The notes under the pieces: generated by a model
Databases searched by the model: none
Seen by the model: the letters and a program-made list of their open reading frames with translations, nothing else
What the model was told of the DNA's origin: nothing
From: Peromyscus leucopus
Lineage: Eukaryota; Chordata; Mammalia; Rodentia; Cricetidae
Assembly: GCF_004664715.2 (NCBI RefSeq)
Contig: NC_051063.1
Location: forward strand, 116,484,829 to 116,548,828
Reading direction: 5' to 3'
DNA length: 64,000 nucleotides
Shown: positions 44,611-56,040 of the stretch, one piece after another
Position numbering within the stretch: the first letter of the stretch is position 1
Layout of the letters: every line of letters starts with the position of its first letter
Program-made: the position numbers and the translations under genes

Positions 44611-44972
44611 AAGACTATATACAAAGGAATGGTTATCAAATATATTGTCCAGGAGTAATGAGGGATAGTGACCTAGATAAGATGGAACTACAATCAATGC
44701 GAACAATACCAAGTAAGAAACACATACTAAAATCCAGAGAAGTCTAGAGCATAGGTAAATGGTATGTTACAAAGATCATTCCAAAGGGTGTCCTATCCTA
44801 AAGAAGCTGAATCTAAAGCTTAATATGTTGTAACTATAACTGCTAGTCTTCAATCCCATCAAAGACCTGAGAAGGAATATAATGGTACCTGAGAAGTGGT
44901 AGATGGATGCAAGCAACTTTTGGGAATCTTGCAAGAGTAGACCAAGACAGCTGGCAGCCTGGACAGTCACCT
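44611..44972 (+). mobile_element. Possible ERV internal remnant downstream of the LTR
   Basis: Sequence follows the LTR without break (AGACTATATACAAAGGAATG, CAAGAGTAGACCAAGACAGC, GGCAGCCTGGACAGTCACC). It feels like repeat sequence and lies where an internal region would, but no primer-binding site or coding similarity is visible. Could be unrelated sequence. Confidence 0.25.
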
Positions 44973-45149
44973 AAATTACTGAATAAATGAATAAATTAGT
45001 GGTTAAATGTGAACATTCAGAAGTAAATGAGTGAGAATGAATTACTCTGTTTTTAGAATTCATTACTTAAACATTGGGTATTTTATTCATTTTTGTATTT
45101 TTAATGAATTGTTAATGTATTTTAATTGTTTGTGAATGGGTGCTTTGTC

Positions 45150-45325
45150 TGCATGTATGTCATCACATGTGTGCTTGGTGTTTTTGGATACCAGAAGAAG
45201 GCCTTGGAGCTATGGAACTGGAGTTACAGATCATTCTTAGCTGCCATGTGGGTGCAGGGAATTAAATCCAGGTCCTCTGGAAGAGCAGACAGGGTTCTTA
45301 AACCTCTGAGCCATCTCTGCAGCCA
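45150..45325 (-). mobile_element. B2/B3 SINE, minus strand
   Basis: TGTATGTCATCACATGTGTG, GGAACTGGAGTTACAGATCA, GCCATGTGGGTGCAGGGAAT, CCAGGTCCTCTGGAAGAGCA and AACCTCTGAGCCATCTCTGC: a clear reverse-complement B3 with both box regions. Confidence 0.92.
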
Positions 45326-47014
45326 CAACACTGAGTGTTTTAAATAATTGCATACAAGCAAGGGCCCGAATCATACTGAAGTTCTTCAGCTCTGGAGAAA
45401 TTTTGTTTGCCTTCCCTTTTAGATACTATTTTGCTTTTTTTGGTTGTCAACACATTGGTTTCCACATCTTCTTTCTCTAATTTCTGCAAGCCATCGCCAC
45501 CACCATTACTCTCCCTTTGTCCCTCCCCAGCCTTTCTCAGAGAAACAGAAGAGGAAGTGAAATTCATTTACATATTTACTGAGGTTTTTTACAATGAAAG
45601 ACTAGCTTGGAGCTAGTTCATGGTCTACTTAGCAGAGCCATTTTGCAATTTCCATAGCTCACTACCTAATTATCGATTTCAATACTGTTAACAATAGAGC
45701 AAAATCTAAAAGAGCCAATCATATCCCTAGTCAGAGTTACTGGCAACAGGACCAGCAGCTGGTGAGAACAGGGAGAAAGTTGCTAATCCAGATGATACAG
45801 GCAATCTGTGGATCATGTAACTCTCTACTGCTGTCCTCCAGAGCTGCTAGGTCACCCAGAGACAAGGAGGAGCGTCTTTAAAAAGATCACACAAGACTGG
45901 TAACAAAAGCCCACATGTAAACCTGGACTGCGGGAAGGGATTATTGAGAGAAAACCATAAGCATCAATTTGCTCTGTTTCCCCATCCTCCTCTAAGATGT
46001 GTTTTGAGAGCTCGCCAGCATGAGCCAACTATTGTTGCCCAGCAGTCAACCAGAATACAATCTGCTGCCTGAGAAAAAGCAGTGCGTGTGGGAGGGAGTG
46101 CAGCACTCTTTTGTGGGTTGTGGGTCGTTACTGCACAGCAGAGGATTCAGTTAAAGGAAGCTTTGCTCCAGTGGCATTTGTAAAGAAGGAGAGCACCTGT
46201 GCTCCCTCCCTTTAATTCTCTGTTTATTCTGTGCAGTTTGTTTCCAAGGATCTATGGTACAGTTTGATCCTAGTGGAAGATGTGATGTCATGCAAACCAA
46301 AAGACAAATAATGGATTAAAAATAAAGGGCAGGGGGAAATAAATGTGGCCTATAAAAAGCAGAGGGGATGGTTTTGTGGCAAGGAGGAGGGGTATGTGAC
46401 ATGTAACATCTTAAGAGCCAGGGAGTGTGTTGTTTGGCCTGGAAGGCAGAGCTGTTTGCTAAAAAAAAAAAAAAAAAAAAGGTATCACAGAAAGGGGGTT
46501 GATTCAAATCAAAAGTAGCAGCCTCTGACACCAGGTCAGGTCCACAGCCATTTGCTTCATTGTTTAGATGCTAGCTGATGTGCTTATCTGGTAAGAAAGC
46601 CATTATAGAGGTGCCACTCACTATAAGCTCTCAGTTTGGCCATGTGTTGGGATTATTTCCAAATCACCAGTGCTCGGACAATTTACAATGTCTCCAGGTG
46701 ATTTTGGTATGCCACAGGACACTGCTGCAACTTTAATTGTGTAAGGAACTCAACAGCTTTTCTTAAGTTCCCTGGGCTTAATGACCTCCTGTTCAATCCA
46801 TCCCCAAACTCTGTGGTATTTCAACTTTAGAAGGCTAACAAATTATAAAAGAATAAAGACAGTGGCATTCTGATGAGTAGATCTTACATGGGGCATTTTC
46901 AGGAGTTCTAAAGCTCAGTGTGGCTAGCACAGCCTTAATGAAAATTACTCATGCCTTTGTTTGCACTTTGACTGTGATGAAGTATTTAAGAGCTCAGGGT
47001 TTGGATTTAAAAAA
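45326..47014. other. 1.7-kb repeat-free stretch
   Basis: No SINE, L1, LTR or long microsatellite recognised apart from an A run at about 46461-46480. Base composition is more balanced than its surroundings, with G-rich and C-rich patches. No coding frame is convincing. Candidate unique sequence; see the findings. Confidence 0.5.
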
Positions 47015-47024
47015 CACCAGCATT

Positions 47025-47185
47025 GCCTGGCGGTGGTGGTACATGCCTTTAATCCTAGCACTTGGGAGGCAAAGCCAAGTGGATCTCTGTGAGTTCAAGG
47101 CCAGCCTGGTCTACAGAGTGAGATCAAGGACAGGCATCAAAGCTACACAGAGAAACCCTGTCCCGAAAAACCAAAACAAACAAAC

Positions 47186-47216
<31 letters not shown>

Positions 47217-47333
47217 CAAAGAAAAAACTCAAAACAAAACAAAGAACAAAAAATCAAAAAAACAAAACCAAAAAACCCAAACAAACAAAAAAAAAACCCA
47301 AAACAAAACAAAAACAAACAAACAAACAAAAAC
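47025..47333 (+). mobile_element. B1 SINE with a very long A-rich tail
   Basis: B1 body 47025-47175 (GCCTGGCGGTGGTGGTACAT to CTGTCCCGAAAAACC) followed by about 160 bases of A-rich sequence with frequent C (AAAC, AAAAC, AAACA units). TSD CACCAGCATT at 47015-47024 and 47334-47343. The Lys/Asn-rich frame 46920-47360 and the Phe-rich minus frame 47111-47374 are translations of this tail. Confidence 0.95.
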
Positions 47334-47343
47334 CACCAGCATT

Positions 47344-47849
47344 TACCCTCTTCTGGCTGATTGAGTTCTGGCAAGTTTATTAACCTTCCTCATGCAATTT
47401 CTTCAAAGTCTTATAAAGTGAGACTAGATGAAGATTTATAGTACTATATAATCCATTAACTTCAGTAGACTAACAATACAAGGTACCCAGTTATCTCTAG
47501 CTTCTTCAGAGGGTTACTTTGATTCTCTCCATTCACTTCCTCACTTCTATTGAATCTTACAAGAATTCTCCCAGATCTCTCCTCTTTCTGACCTTCCCAG
47601 CTCCTCCAAATTAGGGCATCTCCTTTGGCTTCTAACCTTTCTATCTGGCTTGTGTTCTCTAGTCCATCATGTAGACTCCTAACTTCTTGCTCATTGTATT
47701 TTCACAGAGCATCTTCTGTGTGCTAGGTGTGGCGATGAGTTCTAGACGTGTAGTCAGTATAGCCATTGCTGGGCTTGCTAGTCTTTAATGCCAGATATTA
47801 AAATGAATGTACACAAATGCATAGGTAAATGTGCACATACTTTTATGTA
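47344..47849. other. No gene or clear repeat
   Basis: Plain sequence; GCTGGGCTTGCTAGTCTTTA at about 47770 faintly resembles a B1 head. Confidence 0.4.
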
Positions 47850-48172
47850 CGTATTGGTGAGGATACAAGCATGGGGACTTGAGTTCAGATGCCTAGCACT
47901 CATGTAAAAAAAAGGTATAATGATGCATGTCTGTGTCAGTAATCATAGCACTTTGGGCAAAGTAGGGTAGAGACAAGTGGATTCCTGGAGTCCGTTGGCT
48001 AGCAATCCTAGCTGAATTGATGATCTCCAAGTTTATTGTCTCATAAAATAATGTGGGGGGTTATGAAGGAAGACACCCGATGTGACCCTCTGGTTTATAT
48101 ACATATACACATACACCCACATGAGCACATGCACACAATACACTACATCCATCCCCCACACACACACACAAA
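47850..48172 (+). mobile_element. B4-type SINE
   Basis: GGGGACTTGAGTTCAGATGC, CTAGCACTCATGTAA, AATCATAGCACTTTGGG, GTTGGCTAGCAATCCTAGCT, GGAAGACACCCGATGTGACC and an ACATATACACATACACCCAC tail match B4. The tRNA-like head is incomplete. Confidence 0.75.
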
Positions 48173-48360
48173 AGGGAAACAACAAGATAATATGAAGAAT
48201 GTATAACATATAGTTTACTCTCTTTTGTAAATTCAATTGCAGACTGTTTCAACAGAATCCTTTTGTTATTGTTTGCTGGATTCTTACACAGCCTTGCCCA
48301 GTCTATGGTTGTGATACATGAATATAGTTCTCCATTATCATTGCATGACTCTTTAAACAT

Positions 48361-48487
48361 TTTTTTTTATATTTTGAGATTATAACATAATTGCTTTATT
48401 TCTCCCTTCCCTTTCTTCCCTGCAAACCATCTCATATACTCATTCTTACACTTTTTAATATTCACGGCCTCTTCTTTCCATTAAGTG

Positions 48488-48550
<63 letters not shown>

Positions 48551-48600
48551 CTGAATAAATAAACAGAACCTGCTCAGTGTGTATACCTTTTTAAAATCAA
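48361..48600 (-). mobile_element. Old L1 3'UTR, minus strand
   Basis: ATTTTGAGATTATAACATAA, TTGCTTTATTTCTCCCTTCC, TATTCACGGCCTCTTCTTTC, CCATTAAGTGCTGATATA and AACCTGCTCAGTGTGTATAC match reverse-complement Lx-type L1 3'UTR. An (AT)n array has grown inside it. Confidence 0.7.
48491..48544 (+). repeat. (AT)n microsatellite, 27 units
   Basis: About 54 uninterrupted bases of AT alternation, lying in the segment of L1 3'UTR that normally carries a TATATGTATA tract. Confidence 0.97.
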
Positions 48601-48797
48601 CTAGTCATACAAAAGTAAGTTGAGGTCATAGGTGCTACTTCCTTTGTCAATAACACAAGCTGCCTCTTTTCTGAATAAGAGGTTTTTCCATACTATAAAC
48701 ATTTCCTCACATTTTTACATAATGCTCATCGACTTGGACTACTTTCAATTTAGTATATGCTGTTAACAAATTTATCATTATTCTTGTAAGTCTATGT

Positions 48798-49197
48798 GTT
48801 TGTTAGTTTTTGTCTTCTTGACACAAGGTAGGGTCATCTGGGAAGAAGAAGCCCAACTAAGAAAATGTTTCATTTACTTACCCTGTAGGCATGTCTTTGG
48901 GGGGCATTTTCTTGACTAATGACTGATGTCAGAGGGTTCAGCTCACTGTGGGCAGTGCCATCCCTGGGCAGGTGGTCCTAGGTTTTGTAAGAAAGAAACC
49001 CAAACAAGCCACAAAGAGCAAGACAGTAAGTAACACTCCTCCATGGCCTCTGCTTCAATTCCTCCCTCTAGATTCTGACTCTGACTTCTCACAGCAATGG
49101 ACTGTGACTTGGAAGTGTAAGTCAAATAAATCCTTCCCTAACCAAGTTGCTTTTGGTGTGAATGTTTTGTCACAGCAATGGAAAACAAGCTAGAGCA
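48798..49197 (+). mobile_element. MaLR-like repeat with an 8-bp direct repeat at its ends
   Basis: TTAGTTTTTGTCTTCTTGAC, GGGTCATCTGGGAAGAAGAA, GGGCATTTTCTTGACTAATG, CTCACTGTGGGCAGTGCCAT, CCTGGGCAGGTGGTCCTAGG, CAATGGACTGTGACTTGGAA and AAATAAATCCTTCC follow an abundant rodent repeat also present at 11168. GTCTATGT occurs at 48790-48797 and 49198-49205. An LTR of the ERVL-MaLR class would give 5 bp; 8 bp suits a hAT transposon, so the class is open. Confidence 0.7.
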
Positions 49198-49205
49198 GTC
49201 TATGT

Positions 49206-49844
49206 AGTAAATTAAAATGTGGGCAACTAGCGTTTGCGGACCTCTGTGATATAAATACAGCTACACTGGTTGGTTTCAAGATACTAATGTAATACATCAC
49301 AAAGCACAGAATTTTGAAGACATGCGATTGGTCACATTCTTAAATAGTATTTCCGCCACAGAAATACAGTGAAGGAAAATAACTTAAAGAGAGTAGATGA
49401 AGCCATGTAGAGTGCTACACATTTGTAGTCCCACTCATCAGTATGAGACCAAACTAAACTAGACAGAAAGAACCTACTTAAAAACTTACAGAGAGGCAGA
49501 AAGAAAGAGAAAGAATTATGGGCAGATAGTTAGAGTGACTACACAATGGTATAGTAAAAGTTATTATTCAAAGCAGCAACTAAAAGTTACAGCTTTTTAT
49601 TTTTAAAAAATACAGTTTATTTCATTGTAAATTCTTAGTTTTGAACAATAGTTATGTTTATCAAAAAGGGAAGATTCCTGAAAATTTAATAACATTTATT
49701 ACCAGTATATTACTGACATGTGCAATAGTCAGTGTCTCTGCCTTGATATAGTTTATAGTCTAAAAATGGAGTCAGAGAAATAAATGAGTTTAAAATTTGA
49801 AAAAAGGACATCTGAGCTACACTTGGTCAATATAGTAGAAAGAA
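49206..49844. other. No gene or named repeat
   Basis: Plain AT-rich sequence. Confidence 0.45.
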
Positions 49845-50342
49845 CCTTGGCTCCTCATGCCTATCTTGTGTTTATGTCCTTGAATACATTATATTTGATG
49901 GCAAAGAGACATTATAGATACAATTAAGGTTGTGAGATATTAACTTGAAGGCAGAATACCTTCATTTATCTAAGTGTGACTAATATAAGCACACGAGCAC
50001 TTCAAGCAGATGGGAAAGGTAAGGGCAGAAAGCAGAGGGCTTCAAACCACAGGCATTCAATGAACAATGGCTGAATATGGTGGGACAAGGAGACAGAAGC
50101 CACAATACAATTCTTTAGCCACAAGGAGCTGAAATAAGCTAACAACCAGGAAGTTTACCAACTCATCTTTGTAAGAAAGCTGTCACTAGTACCTCAATTC
50201 TAGTCTAATAAGAATAGAAAAAAAAAAATGAATCCAGCCACACTGTGCCAACATCTAGAAAGTGCCTAAGAAATCACTGATGCTTAAAACTTTTACATTT
50301 ATAGTAATTTGTCCCATAGCAGCAGAATCTAGTACAAGTATG
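49845..50342 (+). mobile_element. MLT1-like MaLR LTR
   Basis: GTTTATGTCCTTGAATACAT, TTGATGGCAAAGAGACATTA, ACAATTAAGGTTGTGAGATA, CTTTAGCCACAAGGAGCTGA and near the end TAGTAATTTGTCCCATAGCA, then GCAGAATCTAGTACA. This follows MLT1-type LTRs, which are ancient across mammals. Confidence 0.7.
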
Positions 50343-50857
50343 ATTATTTATTAAATCAAAGAATGAGCCATACAGGAGGTGCTGGGAGAAGAATGTTCTA
50401 GAGTTGTTGAATATGCCTGAGTCACAGACACAGGAGGAGGAGACACAAGTGAAGATTGAAAAGAAGTGTACAAGTCATGAAAAGCCTTTTAATCCAGGAA
50501 AGTGTTGGGGATAGTTTTCAAGCTCCAAGGGACTCAACAAGTGTTCAACATAAGCAACTTGCATTCAATAGGAACGCACAACAAGGGTACAGACGGCACG
50601 AGGGCAGAACAAGCTCAAGGCTTTTTGAGGGGCGGAGATAAGCACAGTAAGGAAGCAAGTAGATCCAGGTGCAGACCTTCGTTGCTGACTTTTGCTTACT
50701 TTTTCTTCTTTCCTTATGTTCCTCTTCCCCTGTTCAGTTAACATTACTTAGTGCCGGGTGGTCTGGAAACCCAGACCTTAGCGGGAAAGTCCCTTCTGCC
50801 TTTTATTTCCTGATGCTGTGCAAGATAGGGTGATCTGTATGTTATGCACATGCCCTA
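50343..50857. other. No gene or clear repeat
   Basis: Plain sequence; overlapping frames at 50456-50741 have no recognisable product. Confidence 0.4.
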
Positions 50858-51105
50858 GGGTGGGATGCCTTGCTCAGCCTTGACACAGTGGGGAGGGGCT
50901 TGGGCCTGTCGCAACTTTGTATGCCGGACTTTGTTGACTCCCCAAGAGAGGCCTTACCATCTCTGAGGAGTGGATGGGGGTGGGTGGGATTGGAGGACAT
51001 TGGGGGGGGCAGAAGAAAGGGAGGGAGGGGGAACTGGGATTGGTATGTAAAATGAAAAAAAAATCTTTTTAAAAATAAATAAATTAAAAAAAATAAACAC
51101 AAAAA
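50858..51105 (+). mobile_element. L1 3' end, plus strand, truncated
   Basis: GACACAGTGGGGAGGGGCTT, GGGCCTGTCGCAACTTTGTA, TGTTGACTCCCCAAGAGAGG, GGATTGGAGGACATTGG, GGGATTGGTATGTAAAATGA and an A-rich tail. It is the same 3'UTR end as at 57215-57440. Heavily 5'-truncated. Confidence 0.85.
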
Positions 51106-51296
51106 GCTAGTTCTGTCAATTTGGTGTGAAAAGACATAAAAACAGGAAGGGAACTTATTGGAGAAAAGAATCTTTGCAGTGGGGAAGGGGGAGAGGGGGG
51201 AGATGGAGTGAAAAGGACTAAAATTCATTGTATGTACATGTGAAAGTGTCAAAGAGGAAAAATATAAAATAAAAACTATTTCTTCCACTTCCAAAG

Positions 51297-51425
51297 TGCT
51301 CGTCCTTGAGCAGGGCACTTAACCTTTCTGAGTTTCACTTTCCTGATTTGTAAATAGCTACAATAGCTCTTTCAGAGAGCGATAGGGAGAATCGAGTACA
51401 GAGCATCCGCAGCCTTCAAGGTTAA
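51297..51425 (+). mobile_element. MIR SINE, plus strand
   Basis: TTGAGCAGGGCACTTAACCT followed by TTCTGAGTTTCACTTTCCTG and ATTTGTAAATAGCTACAATAG is the conserved MIR core. Confidence 0.75.
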
Positions 51426-51848
51426 AGCTGCCTTGCTAAGATGATGTACAGTCTTGATCTTCTCCTTCCACGTGCTCCAGTTCATTTGACATTCCCTCCT
51501 CCCTCCCCCTCTCTCCTTTCCTCCCTCCCTTCTTTCCTTCCTGTCATTTTCCCCTTTGTTTCCCTTAATAAATTAGTTCAATAAATAATCACCAACAATT
51601 TACTGTATATTATTCATAAAGATTAATGTATTTATTTTACAAGCATGAATATACAGACACATGGACACATGTGTGTGGGCATGCACAATTATCTGTCCAC
51701 CAAGGACTTGCTCTTTGCAGGCTAATCATAAATAACCACAATGACATTAGTCTTTAAGCCCCAAGAGAAAATTCATTGCAAGATTCACAAGATTATACCC
51801 GAGCTTATGTTTGTATCTGTGGTGTTTGAGAGCACAAGAAAACATGAG
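51426..51848. other. No gene; CT-rich patch
   Basis: A (CCCT/CCTT)-rich patch at about 51494-51545; otherwise unrecognised. Confidence 0.45.
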
Positions 51849-51888
<40 letters not shown>

Positions 51889-51899
51889 TATATATATAT
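51849..51899 (+). repeat. (TA)n(CA)n(TA)n compound microsatellite
   Basis: About 11 TA units, 9-10 CA units, then about 5-6 TA units; the outer TA arms can pair with each other. Confidence 0.95.
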
Positions 51900-54435
51900 G
51901 GATTTAGTTAGAAAATAAGCCTTTCACATATGTTAGCATGTTATTCTGGAAGATTTTGAACTTTCATGGTTTCCTTTTGCATTTTCCAAGTTTTCTCTAG
52001 TAAATAATGTTTGTTACTAAAATAATCTAATGTGTTTCAACAAAACACAAAGTGACAAGTAACAAGAAGGTGGTGTATGCTGGAAGCTATAGACATGCAC
52101 AAATACATTTTTTCAGTATTAAGTAGTGCTTGAGTTAAATCTCTATTCTTAGACCTGAAGGATAAATGAAAGTGTTCCAAGAGAGTCTAGAGAATCCTAA
52201 GCTGGACGGAGGACCAAGAAGAGTAAAAGATCAGTACGAATACAATTGAACAACAAATGTTCTAAGTGACAGATATGCTAATTCCAGGATTCAATCATCA
52301 CTTGATGTATATCACATCTCAAAAATATGTACAGTTATATGTCAATTTAAAAAAACAAGATAAACTAAATAGCAGAAAAATTCACATTTCAGTGATCTCC
52401 TAAGTGCCTTCATGATCTACCATCTCAAAGAGTCTAGAAGAGGATGGAAAAAACCAAGATCCTTTAATTCAGAAGTTTTCATTGCTTGACTTAATCCTAA
52501 CATCTGCAAGCCCTGAGATGGTATTTTTGAGGTTAGAAATTACTGCCCTATGGCCCAGGGGCAAGCTGTGGGCTTATGGGAAAAACCAGTGAGTTGAAAA
52601 AGAGTTTAGAGGAAGACCCTGCAGGTCTCAAGAGCAGACAAGGGAACATGAGCAAACACTGAGTCATGTATGCAGTCCCAAACAAGGCTGAGAAAATACA
52701 TCATCTGGGAAAATGGAAGGGCAGGCTGTTTGTTTGTTAGTTTCTTTTTTTTAATTTTGGGGGTTTAGTCATTTTTAGTTTTTGTGGTTGCAGGAATTCC
52801 TAACATAAAAGGAGTCAGGAATTTTGAGAGAAAGCAAAGAGCCTGAGAAAGAAGAACATAATGTCAAGGCAAGCTGGCTGGCAGTTTGAAACAACTTGGC
52901 TGCTTTTCTGTGCGTGCTAAGGAGAGTCATAAAGAATGGGGAGGAATAAATCTTAGGCTCTTTTTGGCTGGTCCTTTGCCTTCATCAAGATCTGCTTTTT
53001 TATGATTAGTTGAAATGAGCGAACACTTTCATGATATGACTTTAAATCTTAAACTCCCCTTCCTTCACGTAGAAATACTAAATGTAATTACTTCTTCCAA
53101 TAAAGAGACAAATTTTTACCTTCCTCAGAGTACAGGGCTGCAAATTCAGACTCTGGGTGATCACAGTTCTCCTGGGTGGAGATCTCGATGGACATGAAGA
53201 GGTGAACTGTGATGCAGCTAAGGACAAGAGAAATCCTAAACCTGGAGGAGAGAGAAGGTAAAGAGGAGGAGGTTGGGAAACAATTAAGTTGTACAGTATC
53301 ATGGAGAGCCTGGATCCAGAGGCAACCTTATCGAGGACTACAGCATCACTTCTCCTAAGGGACCTCTGAGGTCTGTTGCCTTCAAACTTCAGATCTCTGT
53401 TCCCACCTCATGGAGGTTAAAGTATCTTCGATTTTCCCAAAGACCCTTTCATGTTCACATTTAGGTTTCGTGGGCCAGGAAGACTCCACAGTTATTTTCA
53501 GCCTTTGCAGAGTATCAGTGTTGTCTGTGAAACTGAGCTTTCTGAAGTGAGATAACAAAATTTAAACTGATCCAGCAAAGAAGGCTGGGCTAAACCACAG
53601 GAATTCGTGACTTGTCCTGGAGGTCTCTTCCAAGCTTCAAAAGGATTCTTCTGGCGCAAGTTCCTCAGAAAAAAAGATGTGTCCTGGTATTGTATGTATA
53701 TTTTACCTCAAGGGGAAGTTTTTGAGGCCCAAAGTATAAGGAATATAATGTGGGGATCAGTAGGTACAGGGCAGAGAGTCACTCTTGGCTTCAAAGTCTT
53801 CTGAGTGGGCCCTGAAAAATAACCTATCATATGACATTCAGTAACCTGACGACTAGAGAAATCACTTTCCCAAGAAGAATTACCCAACAGAAACACCACC
53901 CACAGCTTCCTCTTGGCAGCTGGTCCTGATACCTCCCATCATGTCCTTTAGTGAGGTGGAGAGAAGTGACCCAGCTGTCTGTACTGTGCAAAGGCAAGCT
54001 CTTTACATGTGGTAAAACTCTAATACTCACCAGGGGACTGTCTTTCTATTTAAAAAAATCTGTTTATTGTCATTTCTAATCCTTTGCCCTTAATACATTT
54101 TCTTTTAAAGATAGAATTGTTGCCAGTGAAATAAAACTTGGACGGTCCTATTTATATGCAATAAAATAATAATATTTCTCTTGTTTTATTCACAATTTAT
54201 ACAGTCTGTATTCATTTCAGCTAATTATTTTTTTTCTGGGAATGACTGAAATTTCCCATGGGGTGGCTCTGTGAGAGTAAGAAATTCCAAGAGACAAATT
54301 TAGTCTGCTACAGTCTCTATAGCTAAAAAAGATACTGTGTATGTTAGCACGCTCATGCAGTCATGCATTTATATGACTCTGATTTGGGTGAGGTAATTAT
54401 CATCTTTCCAATTGCTATGGTGCTGGCTGGCAAAG
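51900..54435. other. 2.5-kb stretch with no gene or named repeat
   Basis: Mixed, fairly balanced composition. Several short frames (53015-53302, 53607-54030) on both strands, none with a recognisable domain. Confidence 0.45.
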
Positions 54436-54440
54436 GAGAT

Positions 54441-55709
54441 CTTTTTTTTTTTTTAAAAAGAATTTTTTTTTTATTCATTTTACATACCAACCACAGATCC
54501 CCCTCTCATCCCTCCTCTTGCTCCTCACAGCCTTCTATCCCCTGACCCATCCCCCATCCCCTCCTCCAAAAGGGTAAGGCCTCCCATGTGGGAGTCAGCA
54601 AAGCCTGGCACATTCAGTTGAGGCAGGACCAAGCCCCTCCCCACTGCATCAAGGCTAAGCAAGGTGTCCCACCATAGGTAATGGGCTCCAAAAAAGCCAG
54701 CTCATGCACCAGGGATAGATCATGATCCCATTGCCAGGGGGCCTTAAACAGACCAAGCTACACAACTGTATGCTGTATGCAGAGGGCCTAGTCTGGTCCC
54801 ATGCAGGCTCCATAGCTATTGGTCTAAAGTTTGTGAGTTCCTATGAGCTTGGTTCAGTTATCAATGTAGATTTCCCCATCATGATCTTGACCCCCTTGCT
54901 CATATAGTCCCCGTTCCTTCTCTTCAACTGGACTTCTGGAGCTCTGCTTGGTGCTTGGCTGTGGATCTCTGTATCTGTTTCCATCAGTTACTGGATGAAG
55001 GCTCTATGATGACAGGGTACTCACCAATCTGATGTAGCTAGAGTTTTCCTGCCTTGCCCACAGTCAGGACAAATCTTTGTCACCCGCCAGTCCCACAGCC
55101 GCTCAGACCCAACCAAGTAAACACAAAGACTTATATTGCTTACAAACTGTATGGCCGTGGCAGGCTTCTTGCTAACTGTTCTTATAACTTAAATTAATCC
55201 ATTTCCATAAATCTATACCTTGCCACGTGGCTGGTGGCTTACTGGCGTCTTCACATGCTGCTGGTCATGGCGGCAGCTGCAGTGTCTCTCTGCCTCAGCC
55301 TTCTGCTTCCCAGAATTCTCCTCTCTCCTTGTCCCACCTACTTCCTGCCTGGCCACTGGCCAATCAGTGTTTTATTTATTGACCAATCAGAGAAATTTGA
55401 CATACAGACCGTCCCACAGCAATCTGATTACTGGGGTAGGCCAATTCCGGCACCCTCTCCACTATTGCCAGTAGTCTAAACTGGGGTCTTCCTTGAGGAT
55501 TCCTGGGATTTTCCCTAGCACCAGGTTTCTCTCTAACCCCATAATGTCTCCATCTATCAAGATATCTCTTCCATTGCTCTCCTACTCCATCCCTTCCCCA
55601 GCTCCACCATCCCATTCCCTCACATTCTCATCTCCCACCCCTCCCCTCTATTACCCTCTTTCACCCCCAGTTTACTGAGGCAATCTCATCTATTTCCCCT
55701 TTCAAGGGC
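54441..55709 (-). mobile_element. L1 3'UTR, minus strand, split by a solo LTR
   Basis: T runs at the left (3') end, then TTTACATACCAACCACAGAT, CCCTGACCCATCCCCCATCC, GCAAAGCCTGGCACATTCAG, ATCATGATCCCATTGCCAGG and GTGGATCTCTGTATCTGTTT. After the LTR it resumes GATTACTGGGGTAGGCCAAT, CACCATCCCATTCCCTCACA and CTCATCTATTTCCCCTTTCA. GAGATCTTT at 54436-54444 and 55710-55718 may be the L1 target-site duplication. Only the 3' region is present. Confidence 0.85.
55033..55421 (-). mobile_element. Solo LTR with perfect 6-bp TSD ATCTGA
   Basis: A 389-bp element (plus-strand TGTAGCTAGAG to CCCACAGCA) flanked by ATCTGA at 55027-55032 and 55422-55427, inside an L1 3'UTR whose CCAATCTGATTACTGGGG is restored when the LTR and one flank copy are removed. 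It is closely similar throughout to the element at 9896-10283. Confidence 0.95.
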
Positions 55710-55718
55710 GAGATCTTT

Positions 55719-56040
55719 GGAGTAGGAGACAAATTTTACAAATGTCTTTTTGTCTTTCTGTACCCAGGTGCTACCTTCCATGGAAACTGTCCTGTGCTTA
55801 GAAAAAGGAGCTTCTTGTAAAGCACTGCTGATTCTCATAGGCAAACAAGCTGTCCTTTACTAAGCATCCAAAGGGCAGAGTTTCATTATTCCATGATGAG
55901 AATTCATTGTATGCTGAGTTCTTGGTTAAGTGTTTTATATATGTTGCTGTTGATAAGTACAATTTTATTTCTCAAGGATTATGATGTTACTTACCAACGA
56001 CCATTAGAAAATAAAAGGTGGAGCTACTTACTTCCCATAT
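55719..56040. other. No gene or named repeat
   Basis: Plain AT-rich sequence between two L1 pieces. Confidence 0.4.

Noticed and set aside
46920..47374. 146-codon Lys/Asn-rich frame and opposite 87-codon Phe-rich frame
   Set aside because: They are translations of a B1 and its A-rich tail.
50842..51318. 158-codon minus-strand frame
   Set aside because: Lies largely on the antisense strand of an L1 3'UTR and its A-rich tail; composition explains the Phe/Pro/Ser bias.
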